Part shown: positions 42,344 to 54,400 of the stretch, one piece after another | How positions within the stretch are numbered: position 1 is the first letter of the stretch | Layout: every line of letters begins with the position of its first letter | From: Paramacrobiotus metropolitanus | Taxonomy: Eukaryota > Tardigrada > Eutardigrada > Parachela > Macrobiotidae | Length of the DNA stretch: 64,000 bases | Assembly (NCBI RefSeq): GCF_019649055.1 | Contig: NW_026570270.1 | Span: forward strand, 682,001-746,000 | Direction of reading: 5' to 3' | The notes under the pieces: generated by a model | Seen by the model: only the letters and a program-made list of their open reading frames with translations | Databases searched by the model: none | Told to the model about the DNA's origin: nothing | Program-made: the position numbers and the translations under genes

Positions 42344-42607
42344 CTAATTACGTTTAAACAAAACAGAATTTTTGACTGTACCAATAAAAGGTAGAGCAAT
42401 ACCTCGTTGAATTGCTAGAGATGTGTTCTGCTTTAAAAACTCAAGGCTAAGAATCTCGCCGATTTGTAACAAAATCCCCTTTCCGATTTCTTTGATGAGC
42501 AACTTGGCCGATGTCCCAAAACTCTCGAATGTTTCAAATCCGACTGGAACATACTCATATCGTCCAGACAGGAAACTGTATTTCCTTGTTTTACCGACTT
42601 CAAACAT
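42344..42607 (-). pseudogene. Relic resembling the C-terminal end of a retroelement reverse-transcriptase ORF
   Basis: 87 codons on the minus strand containing KYSFLSGRYEYVPVGFETFE, FGTSAKLLIKEIGKGI and a LEFLKQNTSLAIQRGIAL-type end. This pattern (F-V-P-V-x-x-E-T followed by F-L-x-Q-R-x-S-x-A-I-Q-R-G-N) is one I know from the tails of reverse-transcriptase-related ORFs scattered in many animal genomes. No RT catalytic part is present, so it is a fragment. It lies next to a MITE and a Harbinger relic. Confidence 0.5.
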
Positions 42608-42774
42608 GTACTGACGAATTAGAGTGAGTCTTGTAATTTACGACCGCGATCGCATAATTCGGATGAGTACCATCGCAATCGTACATGAATTTACGGACGC
42701 CCAACTGCCAGTACCGGCAGCAAGGCAGTTATAGCACACGCTATGCTATTGCACCTACTGCACTACAGCAATAG

Positions 42775-43054
42775 TAGAGCCCCCAAACAGTATACTGTAC
42801 TGCCGTATACGGCATACTGTACGGCACAACAGTACGTAACCGTAGTGAAAATTGGTACTGTAACGAAAGTGCCGTACGTAACCGTAAGCCAAAAACACGG
42901 TTTTACAATGGGCTTGCCGTATACGGTACTGCCGTATACGGCATACCGTACGGTCAATCCAGTTATTTCTGCCGTAACCGTACCGTAGCCGTAGGAGCCG
43001 TAAGCGGAAACCGTACGTAGCCGTACACAAATTTGTTACTGTTTGGGGGCTCTA
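42775..43054. mobile_element. 280-bp MITE, hAT-like (8-bp target duplication)
   Basis: Starts tagagcccccaaacagta and ends with its exact 18-bp inverse. It is flanked by the identical 8-bp direct repeat agcaatag (42767-42774 and 43055-43062). An 8-bp duplication is typical of hAT elements. The interior has no coding capacity and is dense in palindromic CGTA/GTAC words, including three gccgtatacggc-type palindromes. Confidence 0.92.
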
Positions 43055-43479
43055 AGCAATAGCAACACCAACCGGACATATGCCACTGTCCTGAAATCAA
43101 CCAAAGCAGTGGCAAGCATGTACAATTTGACAAGCCCGCCAGTTTCAGAATTTTCACTCTCAGAACAAAAACAGGTTTTCTAAAATATTTTGACACATAT
43201 CCCATGCACCCGTGTAAACTCAAAATTTTTTGCCAAAACTACCCTGACCCTTCGTGACCTGTACCAAAATGTCGGAATCGGGAGACGCTGAAGGTGAAAC
43301 TGCTTTTGGTCCTGATGCCGAACTGCTTTTGGTCCTGATGCCACAAAGTAAGTGCAATAATATTGAATGTACGAGTATATATTTATTCGAAATATTCAGC
43401 TGCTCTCTATAAATATAACTGTCATAAACAAAATTAAGTTCTTATGTGCGCTTATTATCTCAATTTTAAATATTTATAG

Positions 43480-43672
43480 ACTGTTAATCACTTTGCGAGA
43501 AAAGTACGACAAAGAATTTTCCAAGCCGAAGCAAAAGCATGAAATTGCGTGGAAAATGGTTCTTAAAGAATTTCATGAAACCTCTCCATCAGTTCGGGTG
43601 ACATGGCAAAAGCTGAAAGAAAAATGGGATTATCTGAAAACAACGTACAACGTAAGTTCAATGAACGCTTAA
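43480..43672 (+). CDS. MADF/Myb-SANT-like DNA-binding exon of a PIF/Harbinger-type element
   Basis: After the acceptor tatttatag the frame reads LLITLREKYDKEFSKPKQKH... WQKLKEKWDYLKTTY, the Trp-spaced helix pattern of MADF/Myb-SANT-like domains that accompany Harbinger transposases. An upstream start exon may lie at 43269 (MSESGDAEGETAF...), but joining through gtaagt at 43350 does not keep frame, so the gene is probably broken. Upstream there is an imperfect 23-bp tandem (ctgcttttggtcctgatgcc). Confidence 0.5.
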
Positions 43673-43976
43673 ATAATAAAAGAAAAACTGGGTGGGTATC
43701 CCTGACGACCGTGGTATGCCACAGTCCCGTGATTCTTTCCAGCTCACTCTTATCCGGATTTCCGCTAACTGTCACAAACATCATCAGAGTTTTGCCCTTC
43801 CTAGTCATCTTGATAATGCTTTCTGGATCACCGATATTACCGTTTCGTTCGAGGTCCATTGCCAAAGTTTTCACAAGTCCCACAAATTGGTCTTGATCAA
43901 TGCGAAAATATTCTTTGAAAAAATTAGGTGGCTTTCTGCAAAAAAAGTAATTGACGGTTTTTTTTGTACTGCACAT
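43563..43976 (-). pseudogene. PIF/Harbinger transposase N-terminal fragment
   Basis: 137 codons on the minus strand: FFKEYFRIDQDQFVGLVKTL followed by KGKTLMMFVTVSGNPDKSELERITGL, the N-terminal helical region and early core of Harbinger (HARBI1-like) nucleases. The DDE catalytic portion is not found downstream. It overlaps the MADF exon on the other strand by 110 bp. Opposed Myb-like and transposase genes are typical of this superfamily, so I read both as one degraded element. Confidence 0.55.
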
Positions 43977-46131
43977 TAATTACAATCTTCTACTCATTGT
44001 AAGGTGGTATACAAGCAAACGTCGAAAATTGTACGTACTGCATCGAGGTGTACGCGTTGATTATTTATTTCTTACCGCAGAAACTGATCAAATGCTCCCC
44101 GGAAATGTACGCGGTCATGTTGATCGTCGCGAGCCATTAAAAAAGTAATCTCAGAGAATCTTCTGAGGCTGAGGGAATTTCCATTGGCAGAAAAACTGAC
44201 AAAATTGCTTCATCGTCGTCATCGTCGGAATCCATTTCAGATAAAAATAGTTTTACATTGTAATCCATGCTTGAATCACGTTTTTATTAATTCAAATCTG
44301 ATGAGCTGACTGAAATTTCAAGCGATCTGAATTTGTGTGGAACCCTCTTTTGAAACACGAAAAGAAAGTTTCTACCATCATCTACGTTGCTTTGAGGCAA
44401 CGGAGAAATAGTATGTACCATGATGTGTGCAATGGTGGTATTTGTGGACATCGGTTATTTCGCATTGCCATGGCATATGCTATCGTAGTAAACTGGTAAA
44501 ATTTTTACCATTGAATTTACGGACACACGTATGCGTTATCGCAGTAACGCAATTTACGGACACTTCGATATACCATTGCGTCCAATATCGCCATCGTACC
44601 TGCTATAGCACATCATTTCAGGACGCTGGCATCTACGATTTCTACTGTTATCATCTTGAACGTGAATTACAAGACTCACTCTTAACCGTTGAATCCTACT
44701 AGTACTCGTATCTGTACAAACAACTACACAAGCAGAACCTATGTGTGACTCATCCGATGGTTAGTATAATGGTGCTGAAAGTGGCTTGCGTGGGTGGAGA
44801 CCGTGGAGTAATAATTGTAGGCGAATTTAAAAGGAAGCTATTGAGCGGTGCCTAGATTAAGCTCATCTAGACCCGTATGATCATCTGGAAAAGCTCTTGG
44901 AAACGGGAACTGGTATGGTTTTGCGTCGGTGGGAAGTAAATTTGAAGGGATGGACAAGTGAACAGCAAGCGGATACAACATCCAATCCCCTTAACTAAGT
45001 GGCAGTGTGGAACCTCGCCGGCTTTCATACTCAACTGATAGGCTGGCAGATACCTGTATAGTCTATTCTTTACTCAATTACATACCCATTAGCTGACCGT
45101 CGTTAAGTACGTATGTATCGCGAAGGAACCGGAACGGCACAACATTAAGCAAACTTTTCCGCTAAATGCAATTTGGCTAGAGTTATGAAAGCAGCACGGT
45201 ATGCAACGTCAACTTTGCATACATTCTACTGTAGTCATTTTGATTAATGGCGTATAAACTACGTGCTCTGTGGAATCGTTTCTTGTACTGTTTCAAGTAA
45301 AAAATGTTAAAGCTCAGTCAGCTAATCTAGAAAATCAACAGGCTTTGGACATTGATAACGCTTTTCGGAAACGTATCGTATGCAGTTCCCGGTCGGACCA
45401 TCGACAATATCTCTCTTCCTGTAATCTGATCCCGTGGTAAGTTCATCGACACCTTGGCAGCAGGTAGCCACTAGCCAGTGACAAAATGCCATATAACCGG
45501 CAGATGTAAAATAACACCGCATGTACACATAAAATACATACTCGTATCAGTCGTATTCAACTGCCTCGGTAAATGTCTTACAATATTTACCGAATTTGGA
45601 CGATTATTGCTGTGCACGCCAGCTGAATTGCTTGGATCCTGTTACAAGCGTCCCGTATGACAGATATCTGCGTTCTGCAGGCATGCCGTACGCCTAGAAT
45701 ATTCATCAACAGCAGTAAAGAAAGCAATTATATGCCTTTGTATCTATATTATGATATGCCTTTCAATTTGTGATACAGAATTACAGATATACTTTCACCG
45801 TAGTGCAGCATGTTACTTGGGCACCGAAACTGTTTCGGTGCACGAGTACAGTATACTTCATGTGTAACCTGCAGTCCGAAGACAGTTTTGGCGAGAAAAG
45901 TACTTACCTGTACTGCAGTAGTTTGTGACTATCTGTATCAGTTTTTATTCGAATGCAACTGATTCAGGTTTTTACCTGGTCAATATGCAGAGAACTTACG
46001 ACATTTGAAACTTTCAGGCGGAAGAGCTGAACGGGTTTATTAAATTCAGGACAAACACACGAGACCAAAGGACAAGCACACATTGCTGAAGTGCGCATCC
46101 ACAATGAAGTTTTCACTTTGAGCGATTTAAG
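43977..46131. other. Spacer between the Harbinger relic and receptor 6
   Basis: 2.2 kb. Contains a weak tRNA-like stretch (44749-44820) and a short Cys-bearing minus-strand frame (45322-45528; CHWLVATCC... CIRYVSEKRYQC) with no signal peptide or splice partner identified. No firm gene. Confidence 0.5.
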
Positions 46132-48162
46132 ATGCCGGAGAATTCTACGCTTAATACAACCACCAGCTGTCCATGGACCAAAAACGACGAAGATGCACCC
46201 CAATGGAAAACCGAGTACGTTTACCTGATTGGCTATCCAATCCTGCTGACACTCTGCACTCTTGGAAATTCGTTAAATATTGCAATTCTTCGAATGGTAA
46301 AGGATCCTCATTGTACCACCCTGCTTTTGCTGGCGCTGGCCGTTGGAGATTTGCTGACATTGTAGGTACACCGGAAAAGTTCGATACCTACAATTACTCT
46401 AGAGCCAATAGTCTTTGATTGTCAGATTTATAATAATATTATAATGCACCAAAAGCACAGTAGGTAACGTACTGTACAGACCGTATAATATAGATATTAT
46501 AACAAGCAGTAATAACGAAACTATAACATGTGACTGTTTGTTAAATTCGCTAAAGGGATGACATACGTAATTATGATATGTTTTAGATGGTCGCAAATTC
46601 CGCAGTATATGAAGGTAGTAGCTCCTAGGATTTTCAGTGGATCATACTCATTCGACTACCTGAACGATTATGTGCAGGGTCTATACGTCTGGCTGCAGAT
46701 AGCATCTCCGGACTTTGCTGATTGGTAAGCATTATATTTGTAATACGTAGTACAAGCCCGTTTTCAAACCTGTAGACCGCTGTAACCGGGACATTTGAAA
46801 AACGTGGGCTTGAGCCATTCAAAGTGCTTCGGCACGTCACGGCGTATTGATCATTAACGCCACTGCGGTGTGAGGGGTGTGTGAGAGAGACAAGTATGAG
46901 ATAGACTGAGTGCTCTACGCCAATGCATCCAGTGTAGAGTAGATAAAATCTAGCCTTTAACTGTGCGCTTATTCACTGCGTCGCGCTTACAGCGGTCTAC
47001 AGGTTTGAAAACGGGCTTGTATGATGTTTGAAAGTACAGTAGCTCGAGTAGGTAATCTGACGAACCTGGGTTCGGCACAATAATTAGAAGTGTCAGTAAT
47101 AAGTAAAAGCCTATCATTCACGTTTTGCAAATCTATGACAAAAAAGCTATTTCACATGGTACAGGTTAATAAAGCTTATTTGACAATTTTCAACGTTTTC
47201 CCACCGTGTAAAGTTTAGATTAATTCAAAAAAAGATAATAACTAAGCACGGGCAGTACGTGTATAATACTGCTCAGCAGCGAAAGATAAAGCTCACTGCT
47301 AGAAAGCGCAAATCCAACCATTCCTCGTTTGAAAGCAAAAAAGAAGTCTTCATTCATGTCGTTAGACGTGCATTTTCAAGTTATGCCGTATTTGTATACT
47401 GTCGCAGGAATTATGATGTGCTTAGTTAAACTTTTGTTCTGTAGGACCCTAGTTGCGTTCTCCATTAGTCGCGTGCGTGCCGTAATTGATCCATTGTCCA
47501 ATCCCTCTTCAGCGAAAACAACCAGAATAATCGTGCTCTGTACCCTTCTGTATGCTGCCTCAGCAAGCGTGTACGCAGGAGTGACACAGTATTACCTACT
47601 GGCTACCTTGCACATTCCTATGTTCGAAAGGGAAACCAGTCGACCCGTGATGAGAAATATGCCGCATTGGTTAGAAACCTGGAACGATGTTGCCGCGCTT
47701 TACCAAGTAAGTGACATCCAAAAATTTGTTAGACCAGCGGTGACCTTTGAAATATCTTAGGATGTGGAGGCGGTCGTCGTTTTTGCGATCCTTTTAACAT
47801 GCAATATCATCATCATTCGCACTATTATTCAACATCGACAAAATCCCCAGCTGCGCAAAACAGCAACGGCGGCCGATCGCAACCCAACGAAAGGTCACGT
47901 TCTCCTTATTTGCGCGGCGTCCACATATGTGGTGTGCATGCTGCCGCAAGCGTTCAACGAAGTATTAGATATGCTGGGCCACTATCCCTACTGCCTGCTG
48001 GAATACCATATGTATGCCACCCTATGGCGGCCGGTTCAGCTACTGATGTTGATACCGTATTCGCTCAACTTTTACATGTACTTCGCGTTTAGTAGTAAGT
48101 TTCGCAGAGATTCCCAGATTGTATTGCGCCGATTCTTAGGAAAGTTGCATAGTAAGGCTTAG
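46132..48162 (+). CDS. Orphan 7TM receptor 6 (second receptor family, copy 2, short tail)
   Basis: Four exons: 46132-46361, 46587-46724, 47445-47706, 47761-48162; 343 residues, frame kept. The N-terminus has NST and NTT sequons, then CPWTKNDEDAPQW as in its paralogues. TM1 is LGNSLNIAIL, TM2 ends LLALAVGDLLTL, the TM3 end is I-S-R-V-R-A-V-I-D-P-L, and TM7 ends YSLNFYMYF. It stops shortly after helix 8 (RRFLGKLHSKA), so it lacks the roughly 60-70 residue tail of receptors 5 and 7 with its DSRRASDAL segment. Intron 2 is 720 bp because of a TA-flanked MITE. Intron positions are identical to those of its paralogues. Ligand unknown. Confidence 0.88.
46753..47019. mobile_element. 267-bp MITE with 33-bp perfect inverted repeats and TA target site
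   Basis: The first 33 bases (caagcccgttttcaaacctg...) are the exact reverse complement of the last 33, and TA lies on both sides (46751-46752 and 47020-47021). A TA duplication points to the Tc1/mariner superfamily. No coding capacity. It sits in intron 2 of receptor 6. Confidence 0.88.
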
Positions 48163-49128
48163 CGTGAAAGCCGAACGCATCAGTTAGAAACGGGTTAGGG
48201 AAAAAACGACTGCTTGATTTTTTACATGCGGTGTGCTATTTTCTGCATATTATACTGACATAAAATCCGTCAGATTATTTAATTAACCAAGTAAAATCCA
48301 TATCCGTTTGTTTTGCTTTTAACCTAATGTTACCGTGTACTAGAATTACTGTTGACCAGAAGACATGTAGCCTATAAATTCAAAGGTCACCGAATAAAAA
48401 TGCAGCGAACGGCTGTTCTCTCGGAAGAATACCCAGAAGATTACTTTGGGTCCAACTGCAATACATATGTTAATTTTATAGACAAACTGTTATTGTTACT
48501 CACATGCTTTATTAAAGGTCCCATGATACTACTTTCGTCGGTACTTGCTGACGCGTTACGATGTATAAACAGCACGCCGTAAAAAAATCGTAGAAGTTTG
48601 AAACAAACGTCAAGCAGGTTCATAAATCCAATTATCTGGAGTGGCAAAATTGCCAAAAATTTTTATTACGTATCATTAAAATTTTGACATCGGCTGCAAC
48701 ATGAGCAAAAAAAACGCAAATGTCCGCCGGTGCATGTTAAGCATTAGTTAGAGGAAATCATGCCTGAGATTGAATCACTAATACGAGGTACCAAAGTCAC
48801 TAATAAGCGAAATAAGTGCGTATTGTTAAAATTATTTAGAGTAATAAATGACTAAGCGGCTTCATACAAAGATGTCATAAATCTTGTCTGCCGTAAACTG
48901 GTTCGCACGGTAATGCGTTTAAATTTGTAAAAAAAGGTCAAAAATGATTTATGAGTATTTTGTAAGGCGCATAAATGCAATAAAACCCTAACGTTAATTT
49001 GAGCAATATCTGTCGCACTGTAGCTGCTAGGCAAAAAAGCGAATAGCGTCTGCTCATTTATGTCATTTATGTATAACTTTGCCGCCAAGCAGTTAATTTA
49101 ATCGTGCAAGGCATGTTTTAAATTGAGC
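48163..49128. other. Spacer between receptors 6 and 7
   Basis: Just under 1 kb, AT-rich, no recognisable feature. Must hold the receptor 7 promoter. Confidence 0.5.
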
Positions 49129-50811
49129 ATGGCGACCAATGTGACGACTAATTCAAGCGGTGAATGCCCATGGACAAATGAAGAAGAGGGAGCTTCATCG
49201 GGATCCCAGTGGGAATACGTTTACATCGTTTGTTATCCAATCTTACTAACCATTTGCACGGTCGGGAATGTGTTAAATTTAACGATCCTCGGCATGGTCA
49301 AGGATGCTCAAAATACCACAATACTACTATTAGCGCTGGCGGTGGGCGATTTGTTAACATTGTAAGTTGTCAGATTTCAAGGTTATACTTTATATCCAAT
49401 ACGTGTCTATCATAGTCTGTCAACTTCCGTGCTTTGCTGGTTTATGGTGGTTTGCGTGCAAGTCCAAAGCATCGTGCCAATGTTGTCAAGCTGCAGGAAG
49501 TTTGTTTTAGATATTTTATGGAGTATCAAACGTTTGCAGATGGTCCCAGGTACCGCAGTATATGGGGATCGTCACTCCGGAGATTTTCAATGCTACTTAC
49601 ACATTTGATTACGTCAACGATTATGTACAAGGCGCGTACGTTTGGTTGCAGGTGGCGGCACCGGAATTTGCTGACTGGTAACACATCTGATGTCACTAAT
49701 CAAAGCAGCAGATCTACTTTGTAGATGTTTACATCGCTGCAATAAAAATTATCTTGTATTACAAAAATTATTTGCCATATTACATGCGCAACTTATGATA
49801 ATGTGATTGTAGAAACGAATGCAAACTCCTCTGTACTTTGCTAACCAGCGTTCTAATACGTTTAGTGACTCGCGCAGAAAATAGCCTGAACATGCTTGCT
49901 TGCTGGTTGCAGGATTTTAATAGCGTTCTCCATCGGTCGCGTGCGTGCTGTAATCGCCCCGTTGTCACATCAAGGAGCATCCCCAGCCAGAACATCACGT
50001 GTTGTCATCGTCTGCGCTTTTTTGTATGCCGCTGCTACCAGCCTGTATACAGCTGTAACCCAGTACTACCTGTTGGCAACCCTTGATATCCCGACATTTG
50101 ACATCGAAACCGGTCGACCTGTAATACGAAACCTACCGTACTGGCTCGACACATGGAACACCGCTAACGCACTCTACAAAGTAAGATTTCTCTGTGACCT
50201 TTACCACGTAGGTAGAGACCCGGTTTTGAATGTAATCATTAAAATTTGTGCCATAGGATGTGGAAGTCATTGTCGTCTTCGTCATATTTTTAACCTGCAA
50301 CATTATTATTATTCGCGCCATTGTACAGCGGCGCCGGACCACATCGCTGCGCAAAACATCGACCAGCACCGACCGCAAGCAGACCAGCGGCAAAGCCATT
50401 CTAATATCCGCCGTTTCCACGTACCTAGTCTGCATGTTGCCGCAGACGATCAACGAAATCCTGGAAATGCTAGCGCGATATCCCTACTGCGTACGCGAAT
50501 ACCGCATGTATGCGACAGTATGGCGTCCCGCTGAGCTGCTCATGCTGATTCCGTACTCCTTCAACTTTTACCTGTACGTTGCCTTCAGCATGAAATTCCG
50601 GAAGGAGGCTAGATCGACATTTCGCCGGATCCTGGCCAGGTTTCCGTGCCGTAGAGGGAGAGTGGCTGATGGATGTGCATCGGGTCAACGAAAAGGCAGC
50701 GAAACATACAGTGTGGTATTTCAAGTGGATTCCAGAAGAGCCAGCGATGCGCTGGTGGTTAAGCTCAGCACCAGCAACCCAAGGAAAGCTCAAAAGTCGC
50801 CTATGGAGTGA
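49129..50811 (+). CDS. Orphan 7TM receptor 7 (second receptor family, copy 3)
   Basis: Four exons: 49129-49361, 49540-49677, 49913-50180, 50257-50811; 397 residues. Start chosen at the ATG at 49129 (MATNVTTNSS...), which gives NVT, NTT-like and NSS glycosylation sites. The fold matches receptor 5: TM1 VGNVLNLTIL, TM2 ALAVGDLLTL, TM3 end I-G-R-V-R-A-V-I-A-P-L (the Asp after R-A-V-I is Ala here), TM6 AILISAVSTYLVCMLPQTIN, TM7 YSFNFYLYV. The tail carries RKGSETYSVVFQVDSRRASDALVV, closely matching receptor 5 and absent in receptor 6. Exon 2 (138 bp) and exon 3 (268 bp) have the same lengths as in receptor 5. Tail-to-tail with astacin 2. Confidence 0.9.
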
Positions 50812-51419
50812 CTGTACTGACCAGTGAATAGTGATGCGTTTGGCAAGAAACTGATGGACACAAGGGCATCAGTACTGCGACAGCGATTAGTGATTAAAGG
50901 CACTGCTTCGGTTGCCATTTTGTTGCTTCTCAGACTGATGCTGCTTTCATGCACTTGGCTTTAAATCCAAGTTTGTAAAATAGATCTTAATTCTGAACTG
51001 GGTTTGACAGTTGAGAGGAAAAGGAAATCAGTACACATGGAATTGAATGCAGCCGCTACTGGTGGAGCATCGATTTTGATTCTGTTATTTCATTCTAAAC
51101 CAGATTGATATTACTCTCATAAGTCGTATTCTTGTTAATTTTACCATGTAAATTAAATTTTGGGACAGTCTGGATGTGGACTATTTTAAGCCAGCCAGCG
51201 CTAGCTGCTCCTGCTGTAAGGTCAGAACTGACCTTACTGAATAAAACAGGCATTTAAATACCCTGAATTCTGGATTGCAGATCCCAGTTATCATCCCAAG
51301 AGGGCTTTGTAGTGGAAAATACGTACACACAATATACGATAACCATCTTTCCGAGGTTTCACCATTCGCAAAGGGAGAACACAAACAAAAAGATACCAAT
51401 ACGTAGGTTCAGCGAGCGC
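50812..51419. other. Convergent spacer between receptor 7 and astacin 2
   Basis: About 600 bp; 3' flanks of both genes. No additional feature recognised. Confidence 0.5.
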
Positions 51420-54400
51420 TTAACCGTGGCCCCCGTGACCTCCCCCTCCGGGTCCAAAAAGAGCGCCTAAAAAGTAGCATAATAACATTAAGTTATTAAC
51501 TACATATAAAAATCTGTCCAGAGGAAAATTCATAATCGTGATGAAAACGATTGTCGCACATGTGTCAGCCGTTGATGGGTTGGGAGTGTCCGTATTACTG
51601 CCTCGGTTGATGACGTTATCTGAAAGCATTGATTCGACCATTCCCTATAAGTTGTATTGGATTTGTAGACCATTTGCCACAAAAACAATTAATTATGTCG
51701 ACAAATTCCTTTTGGAATCATAACATGTACAAATTTTAGAAATGAGCCGCTAGTACGCAGACATACTGCATGGAGAAGAGCCATAGTCTTTGCCGATACT
51801 GGCATCGATGCACGAGTATAAACTGTTAATCTTTTCATAATCCAGTTCACTCATTGACGTGGCCGGTGCAATACGACTTCCATCTTTATTGGTTGTCATC
51901 ACCGGGACATCGGGATTGAGTGCAAAGGCATCACTACTGTAGTGCATTACGGATGCAGTGTCGTAGGGAACATCTGGGACGAACTTTCGATTGTACTTGA
52001 GAAAGTTGTCGTGAACTGCGCTCACACAAAGCCCATACTTAATTTCATTTCAAGACCAGGTAAACATGTAATTCATCGTACAGGCTGGATCGACTCCGTC
52101 AAGGTTAACATTTACATACGTATCCCGATCGAGTCGCGATTGTTCGTGTAGAAATCCAAGAGCGTGCAGAATCTCGTGCTCTAGAAGAAAACATTAAAAG
52201 CGGAAGTTCATCACATAAGAATTCTTTTAGTAAATTAGACGTACGAATACGGAACGGGAATAATTATACACACCAACTACAGTTCCGGTCAGGCAAGTGG
52301 CTCCGTTATCACCGGCAATTTGTAGCGAGAGTAACTGCAGACCGCCTTGTCGGCCGACAAATGACCAGCATCTACGTCAGTATGCCTAGCTCTCACAGAG
52401 AAAAATTTTAAAACATAGGTGTTGAATTCGTACCCGGTTCCGTTGATTATTCTCACGTAATCTGCTTCATTGGTTCGTGGATAGAATGTAACACAGGTCT
52501 GCTTCGTGATGGAACACAGTTTATTAGTAATATACCTGACGTTTTCTTCGGCTACACCAACAACGACAGAAACACACTTTGAAATCTATACCTCACTATC
52601 ACCGAAGTGCTCCAATAAGTATTTTGAAATTTAAGGTAACTTACAAAATGCTTTGTCAATAACGTAGGGCATTCCTCCTGCCCATAAACCGGAGCGACTA
52701 CACACCTGCAACATTGACGTCACTCAAGTCGGAACTGTCTTTGCGGTCAGCACGTGCTTAATGATTAAAAATGCCCGCCGGACACTTTTGAAAATTAAAC
52801 GTTAACCGGTAGTGCCCAGATCTGGATTTTTAATAAATCGGTTTTAATAACCCTGCTTTGCCGATCTAGCAGGACTGTTTTGTCTGAACCAATTTAAAGT
52901 TTAAAAATTCAAAGATATTGTATAATACCTGTACAACACCGGTAGCGTCTCCGCGGGGTACAGGTACCGGAACAACTGACGGCACGGTAAAACTGGTGGA
53001 CGGCCTGCTCGTCGTCATCAGTGTCGTTATGGGAAGACCGGTGGTTCCTGGGGTGGTATTTTCAGATGTAATGGGAATCGGGCGTGTCGTAGTACCTTGG
53101 AATGTGGTGGAGCTTTGAGAGGTTGTGGTAGTTTCGGGTACGATCGTACTTTCGGGATTTGTAGTACTCTCGGACAAGGTTGTACCTCCAGATGAGATGG
53201 TGCTTTCGAGAGACGTAGTTTCGGGTGGAAGGGTACTTTCGGAAATGGTTGTGCCTCCGGATGAGGAAATAGTGCTTTCGAGAGGTGTAGTTTCGGGTGC
53301 GATGGTGCTTTCAGAAATTGTAGTACTTTCAGGTATGGTCGTGCCTTCAGATGAGGAAATGGGTGTGTCGGATGAGATAGTGCTTTCAAGAGGTGTAGTT
53401 TCTGGGAGGATGGTACTATCGGGGATTGTTGTACTTTCGGGTATGGTTGTGCCTCCAGAGGAAGAAATAGTGCTTTCGAGAGGTGTAGTTTCGGGTGGGA
53501 TGGTACTTTCGAAAATTGTTGAGCTTTCGGGTGTGGTTGTGCCTTCAGATGTCGTAACAGTGCTGTCGGAAGAGATTGTGCTTTCGAGCGGCGTAGTTTC
53601 TGGTGGGATGGTACTTTCGATAAACGTAGAGCTTTCGGGCGTGGCATCGGATGAGGAAGCGGTGCTTTCGGATGGGTCCGTACTTTCAGGGCTTGACGAA
53701 CCTTCGGGGGTTGTAGTCGTATCCTCAACAGGCGGTGTAGTTGTGCTTTCGTCTACCTGACGCTTTCTTCTCTGGGTACCCGTGCCCCCCGGGGTTGCTT
53801 GATAGGTAACTGACGGGACGCGCATATCGCCCTCGACTAACTGAGCGGACTGACGAAGGTCACCGTTTATAAACTTATTCGGTATCGCGGTGTAGCCAAT
53901 GACTGCAAGGGTATTAGTGTATCAACAAGAAGAAAAAGAAAATAAGAGCAGTTATCGGAAGTCGTGTTTATTTGGTACAGGAGCCATTTGTAATACCTGC
54001 TTCAGAAGAGTCACGCAGCTGAAGTGGGCAGCCGGCCATTTCACGGAGTCCCCTGGGGAGTTTTGCACACGCATCTGTATAAATGCCCATTATCATCCTG
54101 ATGGTACCTCATAAAGATTAATATAAAAACACATTCTGTCTACCAAGATATTCACTAGCAGCAGTTCGGTCGGCTGTCGCGGTGGTTGTTCCGGCCAGTC
54201 CGGTGGGACAGGTCACAATTAAAGGTGGCGCTGCCGTTGTCGTCGTCGTTGTTGTTGACGTCAAGCGTTTTGGTACAATACGGCATAATCCAACCGACGT
54301 GTCGTGATAATGATTTTTATCACATTGACAGGTCCCGATCCCGTTCGCTGTGTTCCTGATAATCGCACCGTTTACAGCGGTGCACACTGAGAAAGGACGT

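Noticed and set aside
45322-45528. Cys-bearing 68-codon minus-strand frame
   Set aside because: No signal peptide, no clear acceptor or donor and no partner exons; may be an exon but cannot be supported.
53027-53760. Long open frames of 211 and 233 codons on both strands across the astacin 2 repeat
   Set aside because: They are shadow frames created by the repetitive Ser/Thr codons; the minus-strand frame that continues the astacin is the only one with correct splice phases.
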